This document shows, in pieces, positions 8,823 to 18,437 of a stretch of 64,000 nucleotides of DNA (the stretch's first letter is position 1; each line of letters opens with the position of its first letter). Location: NCBI GenBank assembly GCA_023151115.1, contig JAKLJP010000007.1:186001-250000 (forward strand), written 5' to 3'. Below the pieces are notes generated by a model. That model was not told the DNA's origin. It was given only the letters and a program-made list of their open reading frames with translations, and did not search any database. Both the position numbers and the translations under genes were made by a program. The stretch comes from Anaerolineae bacterium. GTDB lineage: Bacteria > Chloroflexota > Anaerolineae > 4572-78 > J111.

Positions 8823-9497
8823 TTAGCCAGGGTATAAATCTTCCGGCCTTGTAAGTACCTTCCAGACAAGGTTTTGGCTTGGAATCAGTACACAATTAAT
8901 CAGTGTGTGTTCAACAATAAAGTTTTTAACTCGCTCTGTAACTATTATGAACTGATAACCAGTAATAGTGAAAAAATCCGAACCGTCCCAAGTTTGTTCA
9001 TTGACAATAACACCGTCTTGGAAAGACGAATATACCTTCAACCCACAATGCGGGCAGGCATAAATTTGGCGTATCCCAGAACGTGGGTCAGCCTCTCCAC
9101 CTTTACCTGTGACCACAAGCTCCCAGAGTACGGGAGGAGCAATTAATTCTTTACCGCTCTGATCCTTCAGCTTGACCTCTACGGGTTTGACCGTGAAGCC
9201 AGTAAATTTTGCCTCTTCAAACAGGCGTAAAACTCTGTCCGTAATTAAACAATCACTATACCAAGTCCAGACAAAGTCTGCTGTCTTCCCAGAGGGTAAC
9301 AAAATAACTAGATTCCCGATCCGTTCTCCAGCGCGTTGATGACTTGGATACACGGGACATTTGATTGTTTCAACGATCACCTCATTTGCCCATTCAGCAC
9401 GCCCATACTCTTTATCCCAACTTGGGTCACCGTATACTAAATATTCCTCATCAAAAAATGGCTGTTGCAATTTATAAAAAATCTGCATATGACTCAT
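8823..9497 (-). CDS. Probable immunity protein of the RHS toxin (SitI6 / double-CXXCG-like)
   Basis: 224 residues. Its ATG overlaps the stop of the extended RHS toxin frame as ATGA, the usual coupling of a toxin tip and its immunity gene. The start FYKL....FDEEYLVYGDP and a CPHCG motif in the C-terminal half recall the myxobacterial double-CXXCG (SitI6-type) immunity proteins. Only one CXXCG is intact; the place of the other holds a single Cys (IKCPVYPSH). It should act in the cytosol by binding the toxin domain. No signal peptide or membrane segment is seen, and the reading frame is unbroken although the toxin is damaged. The family call is from remembered motifs, so moderate. Confidence 0.6.
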   Translation of the reverse strand: MSHMQIFYKLQQPFFDEEYLVYGDPSWDKEYGRAEWANEVIVETIKCPVYPSHQRAGERIGNLVILLPSGKTADFVWTWYSDCLITDRVLRLFEEAKFTGFTVKPVEVKLKDQSGKELIAPPVLWELVVTGKGGEADPRSGIRQIYACPHCGLKVYSSFQDGVIVNEQTWDGSDFFTITGYQFIIVTERVKNFIVEHTLINCVLIPSQNLVWKVLTRPEDLYPG

Positions 9498-12466
9498 GGT
9501 ATACCAAAATCCTTTTTCATTTTTTCAAGTTGTTGTAATATCTCTCCAGCTGAGGGATTACGCCCCGCAAAAAATCGCTCCCATTGCTTATTCCAGCTAT
9601 TGATCCAAGCTTCACCACCACCTCTACCATGAATATCCTTGTGGAAATCACGGGGCAATGGTACTACTTAATCCTCAATATCAAGTCCTGCTGCTTCGAA
9701 CTTGGGTCTAAATTGTTTGGGAAGCAGGTGATGCCCCTCGACAGGAGAGACCGGTAAAGTATTTGGTAAGCTAATGCCAGAATTGGCAGGAAATGAAGTA
9801 CTCAATGGAATTTGCGGCCCGAACATCGGAAACGTCCAAGTATTCGGCATCGAGTAGGGCGGTGCGCCAATTGGCCAATCAAGGCACTGCGGTTCAGCAG
9901 CCGGAAATGGCGATTGCTGGCTGTATGTTCCGGGCGGCAGAATGTTAAAGCCCGGCAAAACTTGACCCACCTCTCTTCCCGCATAAGCAATTGCCGGAAC
10001 CGCCAGGGCTATCAGGGCAACGATAACCGTCCCTGCCCCAGGGGATTCATACAACTGGGAACCGCCACTTCCTCCGGTAAGGCAGTTATCAAATTCCACG
10101 ACCGCCAGATTGCCCCCGCCGATACAACCCATCAACCCACTCGGATCCACCCGATTAACCGGATTCCCCTCGACATAACTGAAACCATTCATGGACTGCG
10201 GGCGCAGTGGGTCGCCTGGCCAGGGGTCTTTGCTCAGGAAGATGGCGCTGGAAGGGTCGTACCACCTGGCCCGCAAATGCAAGAGTTGAACATCATTTTC
10301 CCACCACTCGCCGGTAAAAGCGAAGGGCGGCATCGTTACCGGCTCAGTTGCGCCTGCTGGGGTGACCTGCACCTCATTTACATCCAACTGGATCGCCGGA
10401 AATTGAGTATTGGCGCTCACGTTGAGATATAACGCGACCGGCGTCTTTGTCACCGGCGTGGTGTAACTCGGATTGAAACTGCCCTGGATCGAGGGATGGT
10501 TATAGATGTAATCCGTGCTTCCATCAGCATAGTAGACGGAGAATCGCGAAGTTGTATAGGTTGGGGCTGTCATCACCGCGCTGATCGTCAGCGAACCGGG
10601 CACACCGCTGAGCCGTTTCTCGACCGTAAGCCCCGAACCGGCCACCGTGGCCGACAACCGCATCAGCCCCGGTGGATTAGACAATGTCGCCGTTCCTGAC
10701 CCTGCCACAACTACATTGAGAATGTTCCACCCTTCCAAATTGGCATTGAAAGTGTTACGGAAGGAATTCGTCGCTTGCGGCTGCCCGTAGGGATCATACT
10801 CGCGCCAGCCCACGACTTCTGTCCCGCTTATGACCTGCCGCACCGAACCTAAGCCATCATTGAGCAGATACACGCGCTGGTTGGCTGAGTTCTGGGCCAT
10901 CATCATTCCTGGCAGGTGCAAATACCGCGTCCCCTGGTTGGTAACGATGAGTTCCGGCAGCCCGGCGGCCCCATCCAAAGCATAATTGGTGACCGTCGCC
11001 CCAACGGTTTGCCGCACTCGGTTACCCCAGCCATCATAGGTTACTTGTAAGGCAGTATCCGCCCCCGCGCTGGAAATCAAACGATTAGCAGCGTCGTAGG
11101 CGTTGGTAATCACCCCAGTATTTGTTAAGTTGCCGTTGTTATCCCAAGTATACGTCTGTCCCGCGGCGTTGACAAGCCGGTTAGCGTCGTCATATTGATA
11201 GTTCTTTTTTAGACGGTTGCCGGCGGCATCGTAGGAATAAGCGTAGCTTTCTCCAGTGGAGTAGCCGGCGTTGGTCAAACGGGAGAGGCTGTCGTAGGTA
11301 TAGACCAGGGTGCGGGTGATCCCCGCCCCAATGAGAGCGGTTGCGAAGAGGGAGGAGCCGCTGCGGTAGATAAGCGGCAGGAAAAGGGTTAGATTGGAGT
11401 CAGGGGGCAGGGATTGAGGAGCAGTCAGGGTGGCAGCCGTAGTCCCACCTTTAAGGATGAGCGGCAGGTACAAAATCGCCTGGCGGCTGTCGCTGGTCGG
11501 CGGTTCGCCACTGTTATCTGGGCCTTCTCCGATCAGGCTAAAAGGACTAAGAGAACCACTACCACCGGGTATAACCAACGTCTCGGTGACGCGCCGCCGG
11601 TTACCCGCCGCGTCCAGGGTGTATTGATAAATCGCCAAATCACCGGCGCTGCTGCTGTGGCTCAACCGGGTCAAGCGGCCGGCGGGGTCATAGAGGTAGG
11701 TTGTTGTCACTCCGTTGGGCAAATTCAAGGTCGCCAGCCGCCCGGCGGTGTTGTAGGTGTAGGTGTAGCGCCCGCCGGTCCAATCGGTGACATTTTTCAG
11801 GCGATTGACCGCATCGTAGGTGTAGCTAACCCCCTGGTTATTCGGATAGGTCAGGCCGGCGCGCGGGCCGGCCAGATGGTAGGTGTAGGTGATGGTCTGA
11901 CCGGCCCCATTGGCGCTGCCGGTCAGGCGATACAACTTGTCGTAGCTGTAGCTGGTCGTGCCCGTGCCGTCTAGCATGCTGGTCACGTTGCCCATCTTGT
12001 CGTAGTTGAAGGTTACATCGGCGGTGCTGCCGGGGTAGTTGATGAACTTCACCCGGTTGGCCGGATCATAGGTATAGACGGTTACCTGGTTTTTGGCATC
12101 GGTGATAACGCTGGTGTTGCCAACGGCATCATAACTGTAACGGGCGGTCAGGGTCAACGGGTCGGTCAGGCTGATGAGGCGGTTGAGATCATCATATTGG
12201 AGATTTTGGATTTTAGAGTTTGGATTTTGGATTTGGGTCAGGTTGCCGACCGGGTCATAGCGATAGCGAGTGGTCACGTCCTGGTCGGTAACAGATGGGT
12301 TGAAACTCCCGTCCTGGTAGTTCTCGATGATGCTGGTTAGGTGGTTGAGGGTGTCGTAACCATAGCGGGTTTCCACCTGGCTCTGGCCGGGTTTGGAGGA
12401 AGGGGCCAGCACTTTTTCCAGGTTGCCGACGGCGTCATAATAATATTGGAGATTGGAGATTGGAGA
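9494..12466 (-). pseudogene. RHS/YD-repeat protein, C-terminal part with GHH-type nuclease toxin tip, broken by TAA
   Basis: Continues the frame of 12470-14563 after an in-frame TAA. It carries YD repeats (YDAVGN, YDPANR, YDKLYR), the RHS core end (RARWYDPSSAIFLSKDP, YVEGNPVNRVDPSGL) and a toxin tip with EGHHLLPKQFRPKFEAAG. A TAA (9668-9670) interrupts the tip after LDIED. The same frame then runs on for 57 codons (VVPLPRDFHKDIHGRGGGEA...) to a TGA at 9494-9496 that overlaps the immunity gene. Relatives are expected to have an aromatic codon (LDIED-Y-VVPLP), so this looks like one substitution. The tip resembles HNH/EndoVII-fold 'GHH' nucleases and myxobacterial SitA5/6 (DUF2380-like) toxins. 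Without read-through the second His-containing motif is lost and the toxin should be dead. Confidence 0.75.
12198..12236. repeat. TTTGGAT-type heptamer array inside the RHS gene
   Basis: Four to five units (TTTGGAT, TTTAGAG, TTTGGAT, TTTGGAT) in 7-bp phase. On the coding strand they read in frame as QIQNPNSKIQNLQ inside a YD-repeat segment. Confidence 0.7.
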
Positions 12467-12469
12467 TTA
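12447..12469. repeat. GGAGATT heptamer array that supplies a stop codon in the RHS gene
   Basis: Three TTGGAGA/GGAGATT units. On the coding strand they read TAA then SPISNLQ, in the same frame as both flanking RHS parts, so the array itself breaks the gene. Confidence 0.8.
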
Positions 12470-14563
12470 AATTTGGGTCAGCCGGTTGAGGGTATCGTAG
12501 ACATAAGTCATCGTTTCCCCGGCGTTGTTGGTGACACGGGTCAGGTTGCCAACTTCATCATAACCGTAGGTGGTGATCACATCCCGGTCCGGTTCGGCGG
12601 GGTTATACGCGCCATCGTCGTAGTTGAGCACAACCCGGCTCACCTGGCCCAACGGATTGTACTCAAAATAGGCGCGCCGGTCAAGCGGGTCGTAAATGTA
12701 CTTGAGCCGCCCATTGGTATCATATTCGTACCGGGTGATCACATCCTGATCGGGCGCTTCGCCGGCCACGTGGACACCGTTGCTGTAGTTTTGGATAACC
12801 CGGCTCAATCGCCCGGCGCTGTCATACTCGTAGCGGGTTTCGACCGATTTTGGGTCAATGAAGCTGGTCAGCCGCCCGGCCCGATCATACCCGTAATCGG
12901 TGATCAAATTACACTCGGTCGCCGGGCAACTGCTGGTCAGGTAGTTCTCAGTCACGGCGCTGAGCAGGTCGCTGTTGCTGACATATTGGTAACGGGTAAC
13001 GATCCCGCGAGCATTGGTGATTCTTGTCACCCGACCCAGGCTGTCGTAAGTAAAGCCGGTCTGCTGACCTAACGGGTTGGTTATTCTGATCAGGTTGCCG
13101 GTGGCGCTGTCGTAAGTGTAGGTGATGGTTTTGCCGCGCTCGTTGGTAATGTTTGTCACCTGGCCGCGGCTGTTGTAGGTGTAAACGGTGGTACCGGAGA
13201 CGGTGGTGATGGTTTTGAGATTGTTGGTCAAATCGTAAGTGTAGCTCAGGGTGTTGTTGCGGGCGTCGGTGATGGAGGTCAGATTGTTACGCGCATCATA
13301 AGTAAAGCGGGTCCGGTTGCCCAGAGCATCGGTGATGGCAGTGGTCAACCCCAGGGTTGTAACGTAGGTGTAGGTAATAGGGTTGTGGCGGGCATCCATG
13401 ACCTTTTTGCGGTTAAAGCCATTGTCAAAGTCATAGCTCTGGCTGCGGCCCAGGGCATCGGTTTGGCCGACCAGCAGGTTGTTTGTGCCATAGGTATCGG
13501 TCAGCACCCGGCCCATTTCGGTGACGGTGCGGGTGTTGCTGCCATAGGTAATTTGGACGATGGGCTGGCCGGCGCCATTCTGCTGGCTCGTTGCTCGCCC
13601 CTGGCTGTCAAAAAAAGTTTTTTCGACAATCCTGTTGGTGGGGTCGGTGACTATGTGCAAATAGTGGTTGCCGCTGTAGGTGTAGGTCCAGGTCATCCCC
13701 CGTGTATCCACCACCTGCGTTAAATCGCCGCTGCCGTTGTAGCTGTAAGTAACGGCCCGCCCGGTGTGATCGGTCACTCTTCTGAGCCGCCCGGCGCTGT
13801 TGTAAGCGAAATCCAGGCTGCGCCCGCTGGCAGCGTCGGTGACGCGGGTCAGCGTAATCCCGCCGGTGTAGGTCAAGTGGGTGGCGTTGCCCTGCGGGTC
13901 GAGATGATGGATCAGCCGGCCGGTGTTGGTGAAAACAAAGGTCTCCTGGCTAACTGCTGTAACCGTGTAAACGTAGCTGCTGGGGCCCGTTCCCCCGCGT
14001 ATCATCGTCGCCCACACGCCGGGATAGGCTATATACGTGCCGTTGCCGTTGTCGCCAAAGCGCAGGCGGGACCCATGCGGCGCTTTGAGGATGACCACCC
14101 CGGCCTCGCCGCCGGGGTCTGTTGGGAAGGCCAGCTTGAGGTCGTAATTGTGCGTCCAGCCGTAGCCTAGCGGCTTGGAGTAAACCACTGTACCGGTGAC
14201 GGGCAGGCTGTTGTAACTGCGCTCAAAGCGCAGGGGCTGGCCGACGGCGGCAATCTCAAAGTCGGTGGTCTGGTAGTTGTAGTTGCCGCTGAAGGTGTTG
14301 ATGGGAAAGGGGGTGAAGTGATGCTTTGTCTCGTTGCCGCAGAAAGGGCATTCGTTAGGCGCGTAGAGGTGCTGTAACAGGTTGACCGGTTGGTAGGTAG
14401 CCGGGACAAAGCGCACGTAGTCCCAAAGCACCTCTTTTGAACCGCTGGTGAGGGTATTTCCATTCGCACTCAAACGAACATATCTGAACGAGCCTGTATT
14501 CGTAGCAGCCGCACGGGTTAGGGGTTGGGAACAGCCAAAGTTAGGGCACTGAGGAAAGCCCAA
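12467..14563 (-). pseudogene. RHS/YD-repeat protein, middle part
   Basis: 698 residues of DUF6531-type start (FSGNYNYQTTDFEIAAVGQP, FERSYNS) followed by many YD repeats (YDARNNL, YDLTNNL, YDSLGRV, YDRAGRL). In RHS proteins these build the hollow shell that encloses the toxin. It ends at a TAA (12467-12469) lying within a GGAGATT array, after which the same frame continues into the C-terminal part. At its start the frame is shifted relative to the signal-peptide part (14518-15204): in this frame the sequence just upstream still reads plausibly (DWPWSDLPLGFPQCPNFG), putting a one-base shift near 14575-14600 at a GGCCC run. Either the gene is decayed or the assembly has an error there. Confidence 0.75.
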
Positions 14564-15204
14564 AGGAAGATCGCTCCAGGGCCAGTCGAATCCAAACTGA
14601 CTTGAACCCCAGGAAACACATAGTTAAAGCCGCCATCAGCAAATGATAAACTGTGAGTTTGGGCCTCAACATTTATTCCACCCACTGTTGTTCCACTATT
14701 GAGGGTGATAATTGCTCCCAAGTCATAAATGCCCTGAATAAAATCGCCAGCGTCGCACGGTGGTCCGGGACAAGCAAAATAAATTTTAGCTCCGCCTCCT
14801 AAATTGTCTTCAGGTCCCAATACATTCTCTGGAGTTATTGACACAAACTGAGTTACTTGAGGAATAGAACTTGAGCCTACATTAACCACCGCCATCGGGT
14901 ATAGCCACTGCCCTACTTGACTTTGTTTATGGGGGATAAAGGATGAGGGGAGGGTTGGCGGGTTTTCAGCGGGCTTGCTTATGGTAAGGTCTTTTTGGCC
15001 AGGGGCATTTGCCGTTGGTGAAGTTTCTATGATTTCGGCCAGTTTGGGTGTCTCGACCAAAGCTTGGCTAAACGCCGGTGTCGTGGAATGTTTGTCCGTT
15101 GCTGCGGCTGAAACTAAAGAGGATGGCGGCAACAAACTGCTCAATAAGGCAATAATCAGGACAACATTGAGCCAACGGGCGAGATGGGTGGAAAGCGTAA
15201 GCAT
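14518..15204 (-). pseudogene. RHS protein, N-terminal secreted part (before frameshift)
   Basis: The chosen ATG at 15204 has AGGAGG eight bases upstream. The alternative ATG at 15264 would run through a heptamer hairpin. Residues 1-35 form a Sec signal peptide (LNVVLIIALLSSLLPPSSLV...). The rest contains a short disulphide-capable loop (FACPGPPCDAGDF) and a beta-rich region (YDLGAIITLNSGTTVGGINV) like a carbohydrate-binding/discoidin-type module. The frame ends at 14518, but the homologous sequence continues in the next frame as the middle RHS part. With an intact frame the product would be a secreted or surface RHS protein of about 1,900 residues. Confidence 0.65.
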
Positions 15205-15228
15205 AGGGGATCCTCCTAAGAAAAGTGG

Positions 15229-15290
15229 ACGGTAGATGGTAGATGGTAGACAGGGGTAATACATCCCTGCTACCTTGCTACCTGCTACCT
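15229..15290. repeat. GTAGATG-type heptamer hairpin upstream of RHS gene
   Basis: Left arm three GGTAGAT units; right arm CTACCTT/GCTACCT units; loop ACAGGGGTAATACATCCCTG, similar to the loop of the hairpin in the trp leader (44672-44745). Confidence 0.8.
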
Positions 15291-15420
15291 TTTCAAGGTG
15301 AAATAGAAATTGGACTAAACAAAAAACGCGCTAACCACTTTTGCCTCCTTGTTTAGAGAAACAATCGCCGTTAGCGCGTTGAGCGTCGTTAATTTTTATT
15401 TTGAGTTCAGGAAGGGAGGG

Positions 15421-15443
15421 AGGATGGATGGATGGATGGATGG
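15421..15443. repeat. GGAT tetranucleotide microsatellite
   Basis: Five to six perfect GGAT units in tandem, non-coding. Confidence 0.8.
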
Positions 15444-15659
15444 AATGAAAGAAGAGAGGGGTAGAGAGTGGAGAGGGTTACGAGATTTGGTTAAGGTTGT
15501 GGCAGAGGGGTGGGTTTTGGTCATCCTGGTTGTCTTAATTGAGATTGCTGGTTTGACAAAACAAAACCATCTGTTACCCCTAGCACTACTTCACAAGAAT
15601 TTTATTAGAATTTCATGGGAATTTGGCTGGAAGTTTGAGGAAAAGGTTAAAGAGGCTGG

Positions 15660-15740
15660 CAGGTAGAGATTAAGATTAATAATCTCCACGCCAAGCGTCT
15701 AATCTCCAGAAGAATAAGATGTTCTACTTGGAGATTGATC
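15660..15740. repeat. AATCTCC/GGAGATT repeat locus at the end of the MpaB-like gene
   Basis: Scattered AATCTCC and GGAGATT units. The last residues of the oxygenase gene (SPSRTSYSSGD) are encoded by it, so the element has replaced or extended the original C-terminus. Confidence 0.6.
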
Positions 15741-16598
15741 TTTACAGTTCTTAGCCCGCTCAAAATACCACTGGCCCAGCAAAGCGTGGGGCCAGACACA
15801 CAAGGCCGGCGGCAGCGTGGCCCGTAATCCCCGTGCTTGCCGGGCCAGCCACTGTAGCCGCCGCTCCCGCCGATCATCCCAGGGGATATTAAAATCTGCT
15901 CGCAGCCGGGGTGGCAGCAAGCCCAACCCGGCAAAGCTAACGGCGCGGATAAGGGCTCCCGGCGGCGAACCAAAGATGGTCGCGGTCACCTCGCGGGCCG
16001 TATCGCCCACGGTCAGCGTGTCACTGTTGAACATCCTTTCCACATAAGCGGTAAAATCGGCGTAGGCCGGCGGCAACACCGGGGCCGGAATGCCCAGCAT
16101 GCGGCCCAGCAACCGGCTGTCGCGGTAATAAGCTTCTTTTTCGGCCAGACTCAGCGGCCGGACAAACAAATCGTGGACCAACAGGATCGAGTCAATTAAC
16201 GTCGCCAGCACCCACAGCTTGAGGTGAGGGTCGTTGGCTTGATACCCGGTTTGGGCCGCAAACGGCCCCACGCTGGTGGGCACCCCCCCCTCAACCGCCC
16301 GATGGCAGCGATAAACCCGGCCCACCGCCCGGCGGGCGGTTTCGGCACTACCAAACGTGGCATCCACCATCATAAACACCGTACGATACAACCGGCCCAG
16401 CGAGTCGCGCCGGAAGTTGCTGTGCTGAGCCACCCCCGCTGCCACCAGCGGATGGGCCAGTTCTAGCATCACCGCCCGCGCCCCTGCCAGAATTATCAAC
16501 AATTCCCGGTTTACCTGCCAAAAAGCCTCATCGGGCGAAAAGTAGCCGTAAGGCGTAGAGGGTAAAGGGAGAGTTTCATTCATAGATTTGACTTTCAT
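15699..16598 (-). CDS. MpaB/latex-clearing-type oxygenase (DUF2236)
   Basis: 299 residues; AGGAGG seven bases before the ATG. Family hallmarks are the early HP.VAAGV.QHSNF motif (HPLVAAGVAQHSNF), a Tyr/Arg-rich helix (DSLGRLYRT) and a later conserved His (LATLIDSILLVHDLF). The DUF2236 family contains heme-dependent oxygenases such as Lcp and MpaB. The family assignment is good; the substrate is unknown. It follows the radical SAM gene by 10 bp, so both are very likely co-transcribed with the 57-residue membrane protein. The final ~12 residues come from a repeat locus. Confidence 0.85.
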   Translation of the reverse strand: MKVKSMNETLPLPSTPYGYFSPDEAFWQVNRELLIILAGARAVMLELAHPLVAAGVAQHSNFRRDSLGRLYRTVFMMVDATFGSAETARRAVGRVYRCHRAVEGGVPTSVGPFAAQTGYQANDPHLKLWVLATLIDSILLVHDLFVRPLSLAEKEAYYRDSRLLGRMLGIPAPVLPPAYADFTAYVERMFNSDTLTVGDTAREVTATIFGSPPGALIRAVSFAGLGLLPPRLRADFNIPWDDRRERRLQWLARQARGLRATLPPALCVWPHALLGQWYFERAKNCKDQSPSRTSYSSGD

Positions 16599-16608
16599 AA
16601 ATGTCCTC

Positions 16609-18000
16609 CTAATCTCCCAATTCCGGCGCTAAAACGCCGGCTGAAACGGGTGGGTGGGTGGAGAGGACTGTCGGAAGATTAATCTGTCGCTGCATATCTA
16701 CAGGGGCATTGTTTCTGAGTCTTTTCAGGCAGTAAAAACCATTCATCATCAGGGATAAGAGAACGGCCCCCAACCGTAAACGAAAGAGTGACCGCAAGCT
16801 TCGTTTGGCGGCATATTTGAACGAAAAAGCGGTGCGCCACAACATCCGGTGGGCTTGCAACAGTTCAGTGGGACTCATCTGCTGGGGCTGGAAGGTGACG
16901 TTATAACCATTGTAATATTCCCATCCCCGTCCCGTAAGCAGCCGGTCTTCCTGCTCCAGTTTATCGTAGAGGGGAGTCCCGCGAAAGGGGGTGAGGATAC
17001 TCAAAAAGGGCACATCTACGCTAATGTCGTAAAGCTGCCGGGCCATATCCTCGATGCTGGCCGGGGTATCGCCATCAAATCCGGCGATAAAACCGGCCAT
17101 CACCGCAATCCCGCGCTTGTGTACTTTCTCGATGCAGGCGCGATAGTGCTCGGCTTTGTTCTGGCGTTTGTTAGCATCCTTGAGCGACTCTTGCCCAAAC
17201 GTCTCAATGCCGAAAAAAACGCCGATACAGCCGGACTGCTGCATCAAATCGAGCAGCTCTTCATCTTTGGCGATGTCCAGGCTGGCCTGGGTTAACCACC
17301 ACTTTTTGAGCGGGATCATCGCCCGCAGCAGTTCTTTAACGTACTTACGGTTGGCGGTGAGATTGTCGTCCCAAAACCAGACTACTTTGCGCTGCCACCA
17401 TTGGCTGAAGTTGTTGTACTCGATATCCTTGATAACCTCGACTACCGGGCGAGTGCGAAAGCCGGGATTGAGCGTCGGCACGGTGCAGAAGGAGCAGGTG
17501 AAGGGGCAGCCTCGTGTAGTTTGAATCACCCGTTTGATAAAGAAGGCGCCGGGCAGTAAATCGTAGCGAGGCGTGGGCAGGTTGAGTAAAGGCTGCGTCT
17601 GGCCTTGGTAGATGGACTTCAACACCCCTTGCTCCGCATCGGTCAGCAGTGTAGCCCAAACCGACTCCGCCTCACCGACCACCACCGCGTGGCAGTATTG
17701 CAGCGCCTCAGTTGGAGAAAAGGTTACGTGCGGGCCGCCCATCACCACGATTTTGCCTTTTTGCTTGAACAGGGCAGCCAGCCGGTAGGCTTCCGGGGCG
17801 AAACCGCTGAAGAAGGAGAGGGCAATCAAATCGGCGTCAGTATCCAAGTTGACCGGCTCTACCTGCTGATGCGTTACCTTAACCTCAAATCGAGGCGGAG
17901 TAATCGCCGCCAAATGGATGCCGGTAATCGGCGGCACAAAATTAGCTTCGTGGCCTTTCTCGTAGCGCGGCATATAAACGACGATAATTTCGATCTTCAT
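16609..18000 (-). CDS. B12-binding-type radical SAM protein
   Basis: 463 residues. N-terminal cobalamin-type domain ([14 protein letters not shown] at 85-98, VVVGEAES at 106-113), then radical SAM motif C165, C169, C172 ([12 protein letters not shown]) and the C-terminal region shared with the paralogue at 3000-4391 (the two have equal length). The start is 19 bp after the stop of a small membrane protein gene, with AAAGGGG upstream. The next gene, 10 bp on, is an MpaB-like oxygenase. The three-gene set suggests a two-step modification of a lipid or other hydrophobic substrate, but that is inference. Confidence 0.88.
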   Translation of the reverse strand: MKIEIIVVYMPRYEKGHEANFVPPITGIHLAAITPPRFEVKVTHQQVEPVNLDTDADLIALSFFSGFAPEAYRLAALFKQKGKIVVMGGPHVTFSPTEALQYCHAVVVGEAESVWATLLTDAEQGVLKSIYQGQTQPLLNLPTPRYDLLPGAFFIKRVIQTTRGCPFTCSFCTVPTLNPGFRTRPVVEVIKDIEYNNFSQWWQRKVVWFWDDNLTANRKYVKELLRAMIPLKKWWLTQASLDIAKDEELLDLMQQSGCIGVFFGIETFGQESLKDANKRQNKAEHYRACIEKVHKRGIAVMAGFIAGFDGDTPASIEDMARQLYDISVDVPFLSILTPFRGTPLYDKLEQEDRLLTGRGWEYYNGYNVTFQPQQMSPTELLQAHRMLWRTAFSFKYAAKRSLRSLFRLRLGAVLLSLMMNGFYCLKRLRNNAPVDMQRQINLPTVLSTHPPVSAGVLAPELGD

Positions 18001-18019
18001 AGAATTCCCCTTTCTTGGC

Positions 18020-18193
18020 TCACCGGAGTGCCTGGGATAATAAGTTAAAATAAACTACCCAGCCCGTAATCACCCCAACCACCAAAACAGCCAGCAAGAT
18101 GTATTTCCCCACTTTTTGCAGATGAGCCAGGCTGATAACCGCCAGAAACAAAACCAGGAGTGACATCATCAACGCCGTAGGATGTTTGTTCAT
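18020..18193 (-). CDS. Small two-helix membrane protein
   Basis: 57 residues, starting [20 protein letters not shown] and ending [10 protein letters not shown]. Two hydrophobic segments (about 8-23 and 28-50) are separated by HLQKVGKY. A purine-rich GCGAGGCAG precedes the ATG. It ends 19 bp before the radical SAM gene and is the first gene of that operon. Family not recognised. A small membrane anchor or partner for the following enzymes would fit. Confidence 0.65.
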   Translation of the reverse strand: MNKHPTALMMSLLVLFLAVISLAHLQKVGKYILLAVLVVGVITGWVVYFNLLSQALR

Positions 18194-18212
18194 TGCTGCC
18201 TCGCTAAAAAGA

Positions 18213-18247
18213 ATGGAGATTGGAGATTAACCATCTTTAATCTCCAA
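18213..18247. repeat. GGAGATT-type short hairpin in a divergent promoter region
   Basis: GGAGATTGGAGATTAA faces TTTAATCTCCA across the loop CCATC, between the divergent small membrane protein and response regulator genes. Confidence 0.75.
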
Positions 18248-18437
18248 CTTGACCCTATTCTAAGCCAACTAACCCGCCGCCATCCACCCCTTGAGCGCCT
18301 GATTTAAAGCACTTGAGTGCTTGACCGGCCTTTCTTTGTTTGATACGCTGGCTGAAGGATTAGCTGAGGCTTGACACGATTCCCTATCTCTGATACGTTT
18401 AATTCATTAAATTTGACAACCAATTGTCTAACAAAAC

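Larger units (their letters stand above)
15205..15698. other. Intergenic region with repeats and a long hairpin
   Basis: No gene is supported. It contains a GTAGATG heptamer hairpin (15229-15290), an interrupted inverted repeat AACGCGCTAAC/GTTAGCGCGTT (15325-15335 and 15370-15380), a GGAT tetranucleotide run (15421-15443), and an AATCTCC heptamer locus (15660-15740). A reading frame across 15349-15666 is composed of these repeats and is not considered a gene. Confidence 0.6.

Noticed and set aside
15349..15666. 105-codon plus-strand frame after the RHS gene
   Set aside because: Built from the GGAT microsatellite and hairpin sequence; no ribosome binding site and no sensible protein.
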